The position numbers and the translations under genes are program-made. From positions 62,001-126,000 of the forward strand of contig JABYQU010000043.1 in assembly GCA_022264855.1 (NCBI GenBank): a stretch of DNA of 64,000 bases, in the 5' to 3' direction. Each line of letters begins with the position of its first letter. The stretch's first letter is position 1. The notes beneath the pieces were generated by a model. The model saw only the letters and a list, made by a program, of their open reading frames with translations. It had not been told where the DNA came from and made no database searches. Of the stretch, positions 14,929 through 27,364 are shown one piece after another. This stretch comes from Lenzites betulinus. Its lineage: Eukaryota > Basidiomycota > Agaricomycetes > Polyporales > Polyporaceae.

Positions 14929-16598
14929 ATGAACACAGAACAAGAGGTCCAAGCCGCCCACCAGAAGGTCCCCATCGAGATATGGCTTGAGATCCTCGCC
15001 CTCGTACCCGTAACGGCCGACCTCCATGCCCTGAGTCTCACTAGCCGCAGGTTCTATGACCTAACAGTCCGTGCCCTCCATCGAGACCTCGTATGGGCGA
15101 AGGCCGAGCATGTTGCACGGAGCCTACCGATGTGGGAAGCCAACCAGGGGATGGATACGGCAGTCCGCTCTCTCGACCTTGGGGTATGTACGGTCTTGCC
15201 CGGCATGCCCGTCCCTATGATAGGCCTCGATGGACGTCGCGAGCAGCATGCGCAACGCACACAGCTACTCCAAGACGGGGCCATGCTGCAGGAGACGCTG
15301 TTCTTCTATCGGCTTTCACTTGAGTCTAAAGGGAACCTGGCAACAGAGCCGCTGCACGATGCCATGCTCGCGCGTATCCAGACGTTCACGAATATCTCCA
15401 CGCTAGCGTTCACGAGCATGATCCTCTCCAACACCCATCTCTCACTCATCCACAGTCTACCGCAGCTGCGCAATTTGCGGCTCGAGCTATGCTTGTTTCA
15501 TGAAGGTCGCGGAGGCCCGCCCCCACCCACAAACCACGTAGACCTGCCGATCACGGAGCTCACGATCCTCAACCACCGCCGATGCATCACCAACATCCTC
15601 TTCTCCCACGTGAGCTTCGACGGGAACATTATGCCCATCCTCACGCTCTGCACCGCGCGCAGCCTCCGTACGCTCACTGTCGACTCCAGTGCAGATGTCT
15701 TCCGACACGTCTACAGAGTATTTGAAGCCCCCGCGCAAGGCTGGCCGATTCCGCCCAACCTCGAGCACGTCTTCGTTCTCCGGCGCCGCATCTTCCAGAA
15801 CGAGGTGCAGCCGATGTACCCAGGCGAGAACAACTTTCCTGAGCGACACCTGTACCACTTCGCGGTGCAAGCCCGCGCGCTTCGCACGCTTTCAACGCCG
15901 ACGTTTGCGCCGCAGAATGTGACAATCGCCGCGGAGGTACTCCCACGCACGCTCGAACGTTTCGCCGCCCCGGTCGAGACGGCGGCATACGTCGCGGCGG
16001 TGCGCAACGTGGAGGCGCTCGGGGTGCTGCAGTGCGCGCTCGGCAGTAGGGAGGCGATCAACGCGCTGGAGAGCATAGCGACGAGCCGGCCTCAGCTGAA
16101 GATGCTCATGCTCGAGCTACGGGGCTGGGATGAGGAGGTAATATCCGCGGTGGTGAACCTCTTCAAGAGCCTCCGCCGGCTGAAGATTGTGTACGAGGGC
16201 GAAGCTCGCCCGAGCGAGGTACGCGTCGCGTGTTGTCTTGTGATACGCGTCATGCGTTGCAGTACTGACACCCCTGTTCATGATTTGTGTAGGACTTCCT
16301 CGTGGCACTCGGCCCCGAGTTTCTGCCACATATGCCGTACCTGCATACGCTGGAGCTGTACGCACAGCCCACGTCGTTCAGCCGGAAGGCGGAGCACCCA
16401 TCGGCCCTATACGATAGCTCGTTTGGGTCGATCGAGGAGGAGCTCTTGAACATGGTGATCCCGTACAACCGGTACAGCAAAACTCTGCGGAAGGTTCAAT
16501 TTTCCACGGGGTACGTTGTCCAGCGCGCGTTCGAAGGGGCGCGGTGGTCGGTAGAGCGGTTACGTCGGGTGGAGGAGAAGGATGACCTCAGTTACTGA
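14929..16598 (+). CDS. F-box-type protein (basidiomycete family)
   Basis: Exons 14929-16218 and 16293-16598 join in phase (GAG to GAC) to give 531 residues. The N-terminus, VPIEIWLEILALVPVTADLH then ALSLTSRRFYDLTVRALHRD, has the F-box layout: a Pro-Xaa-Glu-Ile helix followed by Leu-Ser-Leu-Thr-Ser-Arg-Arg-Phe. The remainder is a series of leucine-rich stretches without a strict repeat period, as in the very large F-box-like families of Agaricomycetes. Such proteins usually link substrates to SCF ubiquitin ligases, so the target is unknown. An upstream in-frame codon at 14803 exists, but MNTEQEVQ at 14929 sits directly before the F-box. It is unrelated in detail to the second F-box-type gene at 27365-29528. 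Confidence 0.78.
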
Positions 16599-17008
16599 GC
16601 AGCCCGCGTTTATAGTACACGGGCTATTTCGAGGTGTACTAGGAGGTTCCAATCTTAAGAAGAGAAGCAATACGATGTCTCACATGGGCGGTCGACCGTA
16701 TAGTGTAGTCTCCGTGTGCGCGTCTCCCTGTGCTGCACGCAGAAACCGTATTCTCAGGCGCAGTGCTGCGCCCATAATTTGGTGAACGATGGAGACTTTG
16801 GAACTGCGAACAGCAAATGTTCCCACCGGGACGCGTCGATACACGATCACGTGGTCAGACGCGACAAGCGGAGGTGGCGAAGTTGAACTTTAACGCCCGC
16901 GAGAGTTGTTCTTGTTCTGTGTCGTCCATGTCCCAAGCCTCGTCCAGCCCTTCCCTCCGCTGATCCACCCGACCTCGACACACACAGCGGCGACACAGCG
17001 AACTCAAG
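16599..17008. other. Intergenic: 3' UTR and promoter
   Basis: About 400 bases between two genes on the same strand. The last 100 bases are pyrimidine-rich, fitting the promoter and leader of the downstream coiled-coil gene. No gene is seen. Confidence 0.45.
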
Positions 17009-20000
17009 ATGTGGTCAAAAATCAGCAGCGCACTCAAGCGCCCCGAAACACCCGCCCTCGACACCGATCACGACGACGTCCTCAAGCCCCCATCCGTCCT
17101 CACCACCGTCTTCAGCCAACATCCAAACCTCTCAAACTTCCACGAGCCCACCGAGGTCCCCTTCCCCACTCCCAGTCCCCCAGCGTCACCATCCAAGAAC
17201 GGTCGTCGTGGCATCTTCAAGCGTGCTCCCAAGCGGTCAGAGAACGACGGTCCTACTTTGCCTCTCAAGCTCTCCATTCCCCATCTCAAGAAAGTAAAGT
17301 CTTCCCTTGCACCTAACTCTGCCAGTGAGTATCTCCTCCTCTGTGCTCCTTTGCGCTTCTGCGAGCGGGATGTGCTGTCGCTGTCCATGGGAACCCGCTC
17401 GCGGGCCCATCATATGGCTGCCACCTCGGACGCCCGCCGCTGTCCGTCGGTTCTCTGCATTTGACGTCAGCTCCTCTCCATTCCCAACCATGCCAAACGC
17501 ATGCAGAGTCCGAGCATGCTTGGCCACCTGAATCATACATTACCACCGCTTTCTTTGTTCGCCTGATTACATGGATCGTTTGTGTCCATTTCCCGCACAT
17601 GTCTTGCATACCTGGCGGCATGGGACTTCTTGACATGCTCCTACTTCCCAACCTCACTTGGTTGAGGGCGGGCGACCGCTACGCACACTCTCCATTCCCC
17701 TACGTCGCTCTCCAACTAACCCATACTAATACCGTCGTCCCAGGCTCTATAGCTTCTGATGCTTCTTCAAGTCGCGTATCAATAGAGTCCAGCCAGCCCC
17801 GACCATCCGCAGACTCCGTCCGCTCACCGGAGTTCGCGCGCGCCGCCCCTACCACTCCCACCTTCGATAAGTTCAACTCATTACGTTCTATACTCCGGGA
17901 TGGGAACACGCCTGCTACGGGACAGAGTGTTCGCTTCTTCTCTCGCGATGCCTACAAACTCATCAGTCCAGACGTATCGGCAGCGAATAGTGCGGTGGGC
18001 AGTGAACCCTCACCTCACTCATTCGGTGCTCGCATCTTCAGCAGTACGCCTGTCCGACCTCCTCTTGCGGACGTCTTCTCTCCACCACAGTCCTCTTTGA
18101 TGAAACCGTTGCCCACTCCTAATAACTCCAACCCGTTCGACATTTCCGAGGAGTTCGAAATCCCCCCTATACCCGTCGATAAGGCCATGCCCCTTCTTGA
18201 CACAGCCATCGAACTACCTTCAGAGGGGGATACCGACGGTACGGTCGTCCGTCCAGAGCTGGAGTCCCGGCCGACTACTCCGTCAAATCGACCGCCGTCC
18301 ACTATGCACGACCGAAGCCAGTCCTTCAGCTTCGGTCAGACCGTATTCCACTCTCTTGCGAACGGCGGTCGCGATTCGCCTGCGTCCGCCAACTCGTCTG
18401 GATCGTTCTCCCGCGGATCCTTCAAGAACAAGCGTAATCGTGCCTACAGCGACACAGTCTTCCATTCGTTTGCACCGTCGTCTGCCCCCAAGGATCCCGC
18501 CGTCCCCGAGGCGGATATTGACGACAGGTCCACGAGTGCGCTGGTGCTGTACCCAACGCCCGAATCCCCTGAGAAGGAGAAGGACCCCTTCGGCGCAAAT
18601 GCGCGGGCGTACTACACCCCCGGCACCGGTGTCCCTCCAACACCTCCGTCATCGGCGCCCGCCCACAACCGCAAGGCATCTCGCGAAGAAGACCTCATCC
18701 TCTCCCTCCGCACACAGCTCGCGCTCCAGACCGAGCTCTGCGCACAGTTTGAGGTCGACCTCGGCGCGCGCGACGAGCTTACGCGTATGCTGCAGGCGCG
18801 CCTCGATGACGTCGAGAAGGACAGCGAGCGGCGGCGCACGATGAACGGCCGCATGCGCAAACGCATCGCCGAGCTCGAACGCTGCCTTCACTCCATGCAG
18901 GACGAGCTCGAGCGCAGCCGCGAGGAGAGCCAGGAGCGGAGCGTGATGGACGAGGCGAGCGGGCAAGCACTCCGCACGCTGCACCGCCGCATCGAGGAGC
19001 TCGAGCGCGAGAAGGTCGCCGCGCAAAAGCGCGAGCAGCGCACCGCGGCAGAACGCGACGAGAAGGAGGCGGCGCTCGCCGGGGCGCGAGAGGAGCTTGC
19101 GCGGCGCGGCGAGGCGGAGCGCGCGTTGCAGGACGGCATCGCGCATGCGCGGGAGCAGATGGAGTCGATGGACGTGAGCATGGAGGCAGAGGCGGAGCGG
19201 TCGCGCGTCATCTCGGCCGCCGCGTGGGACGACGAGCGTACCGCCATGCGCGCGACGAACGAGGCGTTGCACGCGCAACAGCTCATGCTCGAGACGCAGC
19301 TCGCGGACGCGCGCGAGGACGCGCTCAAGGCGAACGGCGAGCTCGCGATCCTCAAGGCCGAGCTGGAGGCGCAGTGGCGCAGCACGGAGACGCACACGGA
19401 GCGTATCGCGGAGCTCGAGCGTGAGCGGGATGAGATGCGCGGGGAGGTCGACGCTCTGAACGCGCGTATCGGCGAGATGGAGGGCGAGTGGACGCAGGCG
19501 GAAAACAGGAAGACCGAGCTCGAGGCTGAGATCCAGGATCTTTGGGCAGCCAAGGACGAACTCGAGAAGGAGCGTGGCGAGGTCAGTACTCATCTTCGTT
19601 TTGTGATTACCCAGATAGCTCATACGGACTGCAGGTATCTGAACAGCTGCGCTCCGAGCAAGAGCATGCCGAAGAGCTCACCCGCGCCCTCCGCGAACGC
19701 GAAGACAAGGTTTCCGCGATCGAGCGCGAGCAGAAGTTCGCCGAGGAGCGCGCGACGCGGCTCGAGGGCCGCCTGCGCGAGCGCGAGGCGGAGCTCGCCG
19801 AGCTCTCGAAGAAGCAGTCCGAGCACGAGAACGACACGGAGACGGCGCAGAGCGAGATCGCGAAGATGAAGCGCGAGCACGCGCGGATCGTGAACGAACA
19901 GAGCCGTACCCTGCAGGACGTCGTCGCGCGCGAGGTCGAGGCGCGCGCCGCGATGGAGGCTATGGTCCGCGAGAAGGCGGAGGGAGAGGTCCAACTGTCC

Positions 20001-20890
20001 AGCCTGAAGGAGCGTACGACTGCGCTCACGGCGGAGGTAGAGCGGCTGAGGCGGCAGGTGCACGAGCTCCAGCAGGAGAGCGCGGACAAGGAGGTGAAGC
20101 TGGTGCAGTACTCCAAGAAGCACACTCAAGACAAGGAGGACCTGGACGGGCTCAACATTGCACTGGACTCGAAGCAGCAGGAGCTCGAGATGGTACGCAC
20201 CGTCTCAGATTGGCTTGTTGCATTGAACTAATTTTCGGACTGGTGTAGCTCAAGAGGCGTCTCAGCGTCCGCGGCACCGCAGGCAGCACTCCTGCCTCCA
20301 CAGCAAAGATCCCCGCTCAGCGTCGCGAGTCGTCCATCTTCGGCACCCCCAGCGTCGGTGGCTCTCGCCCGCCCTCTGCGCTGTCCGACACGGGCAGCAC
20401 CGCCAAGGACCGCCGCATGAGCGAAACCCCCGGCACAGCGACCAAGTCCGCGCTCGGGCGGAGCATCCGTGTCAACGGCAGCACCAGCACCAGCACGCCC
20501 AAGCCCCTCGGCGCGAAGCGTGCCTCTGTCATTGAGGGCTCTATGGGCCCTCCTCCGAGTACCATCTCCCGCAGCCATTCCGCGACCGCCGCGACGCCCA
20601 CGCGCATCCCTTCCGGCCCGTCGGTGCGCGGCACCCCGAGCACAATCAAGGCTCCCATGCACCAGCGGCGGGTGTCGGCATCGAACCTCGAGCCGTCGAA
20701 GCTGCGCGCGTCGACGTCGAGCCTGGAGAAGCTGGAGAAGCTGCCGTCGGTGTCGTCCGCGAGCGAGCCGGAGGAGAAGGAGAACTCGGCGCCGTCGTCG
20801 CGCGCGAGCTCGGTCAGTTCGGCGGGGTCGTCCGCCGCGACGGCGAAGACCGCGAAGACGGTGCGCAGGATGAGCGCGATGCCTGCGTGA
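17009..20890 (+). CDS. Long coiled-coil protein with disordered Ser/Pro-rich ends
   Basis: Exons 17009-17324, 17744-19581, 19635-20192 and 20249-20890 are in phase and give 1,117 residues. Residues 1 to about 550 are rich in Ser, Pro and Thr and include a conserved-looking block, LRSILRDGNTPATGQSVRFF. Residues of roughly 550-900 form a nearly continuous heptad coiled coil rich in Glu, Arg, Ala and Leu. The tail is basic and Ser/Thr-rich and ends KTVRRMSAMPA. The layout of disordered regulatory arms around a long coil suits spindle-pole, kinetochore or cytoskeletal scaffolds, but I cannot assign an ortholog. The first intron (419 nt) is much longer than its neighbours and has good splice sites and a ctaac branch-like motif. 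Reading through it would add a frame that starts inside the intron. Confidence 0.8.
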
Positions 20891-22697
20891 GGAGGTTACG
20901 TGAGGAAAGCAGAAGACAGTGAAGAGCTTGCTAGAGGGGCGTGTTGCTTTCGAGTATGCTCTGAGTCCAAGAAGGCCGTCAGCATCCCATCTGTATTGAT
21001 ACGTCTTGCATCTCATCCCTCGCATCTATCTCGCCCTATGGACATCATACTCTCCCATCCCCTCCCCATATTCTCCCCATGATCACCCATCTTCCCCTCC
21101 GCCCCTCACAACAGCCATTATCCTCCATATGCATCTCACAGCCCCATCATCGGTTCCTCGTACATGCATCGCATCGCCTTGAACTTATGCAGTTATGTAC
21201 TTTGCTTTCGCTGTGTACCTGATATCATCGCCCCCTGCTTTCTCCTCTCTCGCCCTATCTCGAGCCCCCATCGACATCCTTCAGGCCTACTCTAGCCCCC
21301 GCGCTCGTCTCCACCTTTCCTCCCAACATATCCATTATTTCCCTATCCTCTCCGCTGCCCTTCGCGCAGTCTCTCACTGCGCACCCTGATCCGCCTTCGA
21401 CTTCGAAACTTGCGGTCAGCCGTCCCCCCATATCTGCAGGTACCCCGCTGTGTGATCTCTGTGCCGTCCTTCCTGCATCTCAATTATTATCTATTGTGTA
21501 TATCATGAGTTATCCGATACGTATACACGAGTGTCAGTACTGCCCTGAGCGAAACCGAGTCTGATTTAGATTGGCAAACCCAGTGCCCTGCTGGTGAACC
21601 ACTCACTCACCGGTACCCACGGGATGGACTTCTATCGGCCAGGATGCAAACGCCCAACATGCGGACTCCAGCCTACTAATAACCACCAGTGGCATACTAT
21701 CGTCCCCAAACATCCTCTGGATGCTTGTTCCTAGGCGGCCGGCCACACACAGCCCCCCATGTATACAATCTCCTGGACATATATACCCAACGAACTGGAT
21801 CGCTGGCCTCTTCGGAACTTCCAGTATGGCGCCGGCGAGGACGCCTGCACCGCCTCGAGCTCTGGGACGTCGCCAAGCTATACGTGCTGCCTATGTGTTG
21901 CCCCGGAGAGGAGGAAATCCAAGCTGAGGCCGAAGCGAATTTGACTATGAGTGAGTGAGTGAGTGAGTGAATATTCGACCAAGTGCGAGCGTACAAACTC
22001 CGATCTCATCGGCGCTACTTCTAACTAGAGATAATGTAATGCCCTTTGTATCCCTCAGAGTAGCCGACCAACGAGACGCACGCAAACACCGAATCCCGAG
22101 CACTACTTAGATGCCAGTGCATGCCGATATCCCTTGACCGTAAGGCGTCACGCTCCGCGCAGACTACGACCAACGCCTGACATGACGTTTTCCGGCATGA
22201 ACGATATGGACGACAAGGATCACGTTTGGTGAACTTCAGCTGTAGGTTCTTCTACGTGTTTTGCTGGCTCTCCGTGAGTAATGCATGCGATTACATCAAG
22301 CAGCTATTGCAGGACCAATATTAATGTTGCCATGATTGAATGGTGACCCCTGAGAGGTGTATGAACAAGCCCGGGGGCCTCACCGGGGGCCACCCCACAA
22401 CTTCTCTTTGGGAACTTCCGCGGAGCGCCGCCGGCCTTGGGCATCGCAAGACCACTCCTTGAACTCTAACGGTGTGTTTTCCGCCTTAACATCTTACAGC
22501 ATCACCTTCTTACATTCCATACATCGTGATATCGCTCAGATCCTTCCCATGAAACCCTGTGCGCCATGCCTGCTCGATCCCGAAGGCGGCGAAGGCTCCT
22601 TCGAGCTGTTCGCCGCCTTCGGGTGTATTTGGGGGATGGGATGCCTGCGCATCCGTTATAAGTGCGGACGAGTATGTGGCTGCCCCAACATATCGAC
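20891..22697. other. 1.8 kb intergenic region
   Basis: The first 600 bases are strongly pyrimidine-rich on the plus strand and probably include the 3' UTR of the coiled-coil gene. The rest contains a TGAG tetranucleotide array and the promoter of the dehydrogenase gene. No supported gene is visible. Confidence 0.45.
21948..21970 (+). repeat. TGAG tetranucleotide microsatellite
   Basis: Nearly six perfect units of TGAG run here without interruption. The complementary motif forms a second small array near 36360. Confidence 0.8.
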
Positions 22698-24071
22698 ATG
22701 GCTACCTTTCTCAATCTCGCGAAATCGAACCTCACTACCACTACCCGCAAAGCTCTCGCGGGTTCTACAAGGACTTCGAAGAATGTTGCACAGGCAACGA
22801 TGACCACGAGCTCGGTCCTCAAGCAGGAGAACGCCCCGTCCGCAGCTGCGGTTGGCGTAGCGAGAGCATTGCAAGACCAATCCGAGACCCGTAAGTCATA
22901 GCAGCTAGGACATGGCATCTCACAGCTGATTTCTCATGCGACCCTAGCTTCACCGACGATCTTCACGAACGAGTTCGCGCTAACGGACAGGGTGGCACTC
23001 GTCACCGGGGCGAATCGCTCGCTAGGGCTCGAGACCGCCCTCGCTCTCATCGAGGCTGGCGCGCGGGCGGTGTACTGCGTCGATATCGCGAAGACGCCGG
23101 GCGCGGAGTGGCAGAAGGTGCGCGAGTACGTGTCGCGTATGACGGGAAAACCCGGCGAAGGGCGGCTCGAATACATCCATGCCGATGTGAGAAACCAGGT
23201 GAGCATCCCTAGTGTGCGAGCAGTCGTGGTGGGTCGCTCATATTGACGCCTTATTTGCGACGCAGGACGAGATCTGGAAGGTTGGAGAGACGATAGGAGA
23301 CCGGGAGGGCCGCTTGGATGTCTGCTTCGCCATCGCGGGCATTTTGGGTGAATCGGTTCGCGACTGTCTCCGACTTCGCGATGCACAGCTTCAAACGGTT
23401 CGTTACCCTCCTCGTGTTAGACCGTTGCTTGCTTAATCTTCCGTTCTAGGTGTTGGACGTCAACCTCAAGGGTATGCTTTTTACGGCGCAGGCCGCGGGC
23501 CAGCAGATGGAGCGCTTCGGTAGTGGCAGAGGGAGCATTGTCCTCTTTTCCAGTGTCGCGGGGCACATATCTGCCGTGAGCACCTCCCTCGATATATTTG
23601 AGCCATCATTGGGGTACGATCTGACATTCACCGCCCATAAGAACATGGGAATCATGGCCTACGAAGTTTCCAAGAGTGGGGTGCACGCGATGAGTCGAAG
23701 CCTAGCGTGCTCGCTCGCCCCGAAAAATATCCGCGTGAACACCATCAGCCCAACCTACATGAACACTGCGTACATTCCCCCTCTGCCAGTGTAATGTATC
23801 ATCCATGTGCTGATTTTCATCTTGACAGGATGGTACAAACGGTCACGAACGCAAAACCGGGATTGAAGGAGGCCATGGCGAAGTCGATCCCGATGCAGCG
23901 TATCGGCGAGCCCCACGAGCTGCGCGGCGCGGTAGTGTGGCTTGCCAGCGATGCAAGCTCGTTCTGCACGGGTGGCGAGTGCGTGTTTATCTTTTTCGTG
24001 AGTGCCTCGAGTGTGAACTGACGATGGCGCCGTGCAGTGTGTTGGTGAGCGGTGGGCAGACTGCGTGCTAG
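22698..24071 (+). CDS. Short-chain dehydrogenase/reductase (classical SDR)
   Basis: Seven exons (22698-22890, 22948-23198, 23266-23397, 23450-23575, 23642-23769, 23829-23978, 24038-24071) are all in phase and give 337 residues. An N-terminal extension of about 70 residues precedes the Rossmann domain. The cofactor motif is TGANRSLG, where SDRs normally have TGxxxGxG, so the middle glycine is serine. Further motifs are DVCFAIAG (NAG region), LDVNLKG, the catalytic S-S-V and YEVSK (Tyr and Lys present), and a C-terminal VLVSGGQTAC. The pattern is closest to sugar-alcohol or sorbose-type reductases, so NAD(P)H-dependent ketone reduction is inferred. One intron (23576-23641) is 66 nt long and in frame, so if retained it would add 22 residues before the active-site tyrosine. 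An upstream ATG at 22674 is possible. Confidence 0.85.
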
Positions 24072-24813
24072 ATGACCGCACCCGGACCATCCAATACACA
24101 GCTTGTACTTTGGATCAAGCCCTGCTGCCGTCAACCGTATGCGCCCCGTGGCACTGGGTGCTAGTGTGACAGAAAAGTCTCTCGATATATTTGTTCTGGC
24201 GCTAGTTCGTAATTGTTCGACACTATCATAGGCATAGTTGTATCCATCTCTTATACATAATCACATTGGAGATTACAGACTACAACAAGCATTGGATGTC
24301 CCTGCTGCTCATCTGTGAGCGAGACTGCGTTTCTCCTCACCCCGCTAAGACGCGTCCGACGGCGCGCCCTCAGGCCTCAGCGCTCAGCACCTACGACTGC
24401 TAACAAAGTCTCCTCTAGCCCATGGTGATGTTCAATATCGACTCTGGTGGTGGCAAATAAGATTTAGGAAGCGAACTCAGGCTGTGCCTATGACTGTCTA
24501 CGATCTATGTACCATGTGGCGTACCCAACCTAATGTAAGTGCCGTACGGTGACTGTGATACTTTTATGTCAAACTTCCATTGCACTTGGGCATGCATACC
24601 GGCTGGCAGTCCTCCTCTGAATTAGGATCCCGAGACGAATCAGTATATCAAGTCCCTTCCAGTCCGAACAAACGGAGGCGATCCAGCATCTCATACGATA
24701 TCCGTCTAAGTAAAAACAGCTATAGATACAGCTACAGCCCAATAACGAGGCGCGGTATGATATACATCCCAACGTACATTCCTAGTCCAAACGTCCGTCC
24801 ACACAGGCGCCGC
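24072..24813. other. Intergenic between converging genes
   Basis: The dehydrogenase and ATG14 genes converge here. The sequence is AT-richer, has no gene-like frame, and should contain both 3' UTRs. Confidence 0.5.
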
Positions 24814-26779
24814 CTACTCGACGAACTCCTCATCGAGCAAATCCCAGCCCTCGTCCTCCTCCACGATGCGCTCCTCGCGCCGCCGCGCGCCCGCATCCTT
24901 CCCGCTCGTCCCGCGCGCGCGCACCCTCGCAGGCGTCGCCGCCGTCGCCTGCAGCAGCTGGCTGAAGTCGAGCGCGAACGCGGGCGGGGTCGGCGGCGGG
25001 AGGAGCGGGCGCGCGGCGTGCGAGCGGCGCCCGAGCTCGGGCGAGCAGCAGACCTCCCAGAGCACGCCGAGCGCGTCGCCCGCGTGCGCGAGCGGCACGT
25101 CGACGGCCTGCGTGTGCGCGAGGAAGCAGACGTCGTAGAGGAGCATCGCGAGCGCGGTGGTGAACGCGCCGCCGGGGGAGGACGCATTCGCGGGCGGCGG
25201 GGCGGAGGCGAGGTGTGAGTCGGCGAGGGTGGAGGCTGTGAGCGAGGCTGTGAGGGAGGTGGTGCGGGTGGGCGCGGTGGGCGCGGTGGGTGAGGAGGGG
25301 TTGGTGGGAGTGGTGGAAGAGCGGTGAGATGAGGGGCGAGAGGATGATGTAGGAGGGGAGCCGGAGCTGCTGGAAGACGCAGGTGGAGGCGCAGACGATA
25401 CGTGTAGGGGTTGTTTTGTCGACCATCTGGCAACATTCGGTATGCATTAGCCATATTGTGGGTTATGGATGCATAGTCAATGACAAACCTTGCCCATCCT
25501 CCACTCTCGCCACCGCGAATCGCGCCTATCCACGGTATACCAACGCCTAGTAGACCACTTCCTTTCGCAGGGCCGGATGGAGGGGACGAAGAGCGACTCC
25601 ACACGATCTCAAACGGGAGCTTGACACCAAGGTAGAACGCAAGCAGAGTCACAAAGTGGATTGTATGCGTCAGAACCGCATTAATATGGTCCGGCGGATA
25701 TCCTAGAATACGGTCAAATATGCACCGGCAGCATACAAGGTAGAAATCTTACGTCGAATGTCTCCCGGCACGGGCAGAACGAGCCCTCCGATGGTCCATT
25801 CGCCCTTCGTCCCTGCTTTGCCGCCTAGTGGCGGTCGGCCTCCTACCTCCACCACACTGAAGACTTCGACCAGCTCTTGCACAAGCCCGGATCGGGCCCG
25901 TGCTATGGTGTCCGAGAGGGCAGCGAGCAGCGCCTGCATCTCCTCAATCTGCCGCACGATTGGATTCACTCCGCGTGTCGGCGACGGCGTGCCATACCCA
26001 GTGCTTCCGGGGACAGAACCCGACACTGCACGTATGTGCCCGGCAGCCAGCCCAGACGGGCGGGAATAGCTCTGGGGCGGGGTAGAGGTAAGTGGGAATG
26101 GGGTGCGAGCGGACTGCGGAGATGTCGAGGTAAAGTAGCTCGTGCTATTGGGCCTAGATGAAGATGCCAGGGGCCGCGAAGGCGCGTTGGAGGGAGATGG
26201 GGTGGGTGAGTGGGACGAGATTGAGGAGGTGGGACGGCCCGCTGCTATCGCTCGGCCTGCCTGAGGGGAAGCGGAGATGGGTGCGTACGGCGGAGAGGCG
26301 GAGGTCGATGGTGTGGACGCATTTGGGTGGAGGAACGTAGACGAGGCGATGGCCAGAGTCCGTCGTCGAGTAGCAAGCGTACTCCTAAGACTTTGTATAC
26401 GCTCGCGCACTGCGTTCTAGGTCAGCACATTCTTTCGGGGCGCGGGGGCGTATGAGCGTACGTCGTTCATTGGCTGACCGAACCTGGTTCACGCCATCCC
26501 AGATCTCTTGCACCCTCTCCTCACGACTCTTTAGTTCGGCTCTACGAAGGCGAGCTGGGTCTACGACAGTGGTCAGGGCCTTCTCTGCGGCAGCGATGTG
26601 AGCATCCCGGTCTGCCGCAGCATGCTGGGTTTGTGATCGGAAGTTGAGTAAACTGGTTGGTGACAATCCAGCCGTGAGCAATAGTAAGAACACATCTAGG
26701 TGAAAACTACTGACTGTTGTCTGAGACAGTTCTCGCAGTAAAATCGTCGTTGTGAGAGCTCGCAGTTTGGACACTCCAT
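24814..26779 (-). CDS. ATG14: Autophagy protein Atg14-like subunit of PI3-kinase complex I
   Basis: Five exons (26715-26779, 26462-26652, 25753-26409, 25489-25702, 24814-25426) join in phase to give 579 residues. The N-terminus has paired cysteines, MECPNCEL and FYCENCLR, as in the zinc-like N-terminus of Atg14/Barkor. A coiled coil follows (AEKALTTVV to SANERLRERIQSLRSTLATR). The middle is Ser/Pro-rich. The conserved C-terminal part has GDIRRYPPDHINAVL, HFVTLLAFYLGVKLPFEIVW, then FTTALAMLLYDVCFLAHTQA, as expected for the Atg14/UVRAG family. Atg14 brings the Vps34 lipid kinase to the phagophore site. Vps38/UVRAG is the alternative, but it lacks this cysteine pair. ATG18, which acts downstream of this kinase, lies 20 kb away. 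Confidence 0.85.
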
Positions 26780-27364
26780 GCACTCTGGTGGCACAAATCG
26801 CTCCTAAGATCCCGCCACTTGAATAGCTTCGTAGATCTTCAGTTGTTGTCGTGATTCAGAGCTACAGGCGATTAGATGTATGCGCAATTTCTGAATGGTA
26901 GACTGACAGAATGGTAGAGACGTCCGTCGAGGTTGGATTCAAGCCGCGAGGGCGAGCTGAGCGAGACCGAGCCGCGTTTGTCACGCTCTGCGCGCGGAGC
27001 CGCGTGTCGTCACGCGCGTAAAAGTTAAAGTACAACGCGTCGCGTCGTTGCGTGCCAAGTTCCAACTTCTCTCTCACGCGCACTGCCATATGTTTGAGAC
27101 TGGCAGCCTCTGCGCTGCGGTATGCCTGCACACATCACAGAGAACAATATTGGGTCACATCTGGCGAGTTCAAGTTTATCAACATGACAGGACCGCAGTA
27201 GGTATCATCGAGTATGGACTGCTAGCCAAGTCCGAGAGTCCATAGAGGTAAACCATACGTGAGGCATAGGTATCAAGATATCCAAACACTGGGGAGCTTG
27301 TTTTGTACAGAATATTCCACCCGGTGTCCATGGCAAAAGGCCTGAAACAACGCGAGGCATTTTC
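26780..27364. other. Intergenic: ATG14 promoter and downstream F-box gene 3' region
   Basis: About 585 bases between two minus-strand genes. It includes the ATG14 promoter and the 3' UTR of the F-box-type gene. No supported coding exon was found. Confidence 0.4.

Noticed and set aside
18649..19623. 324-codon minus-strand frame opposite the coiled-coil gene
   Set aside because: Leu/Arg/Ala-rich shadow of a Glu/Arg coiled coil in GC-rich DNA.
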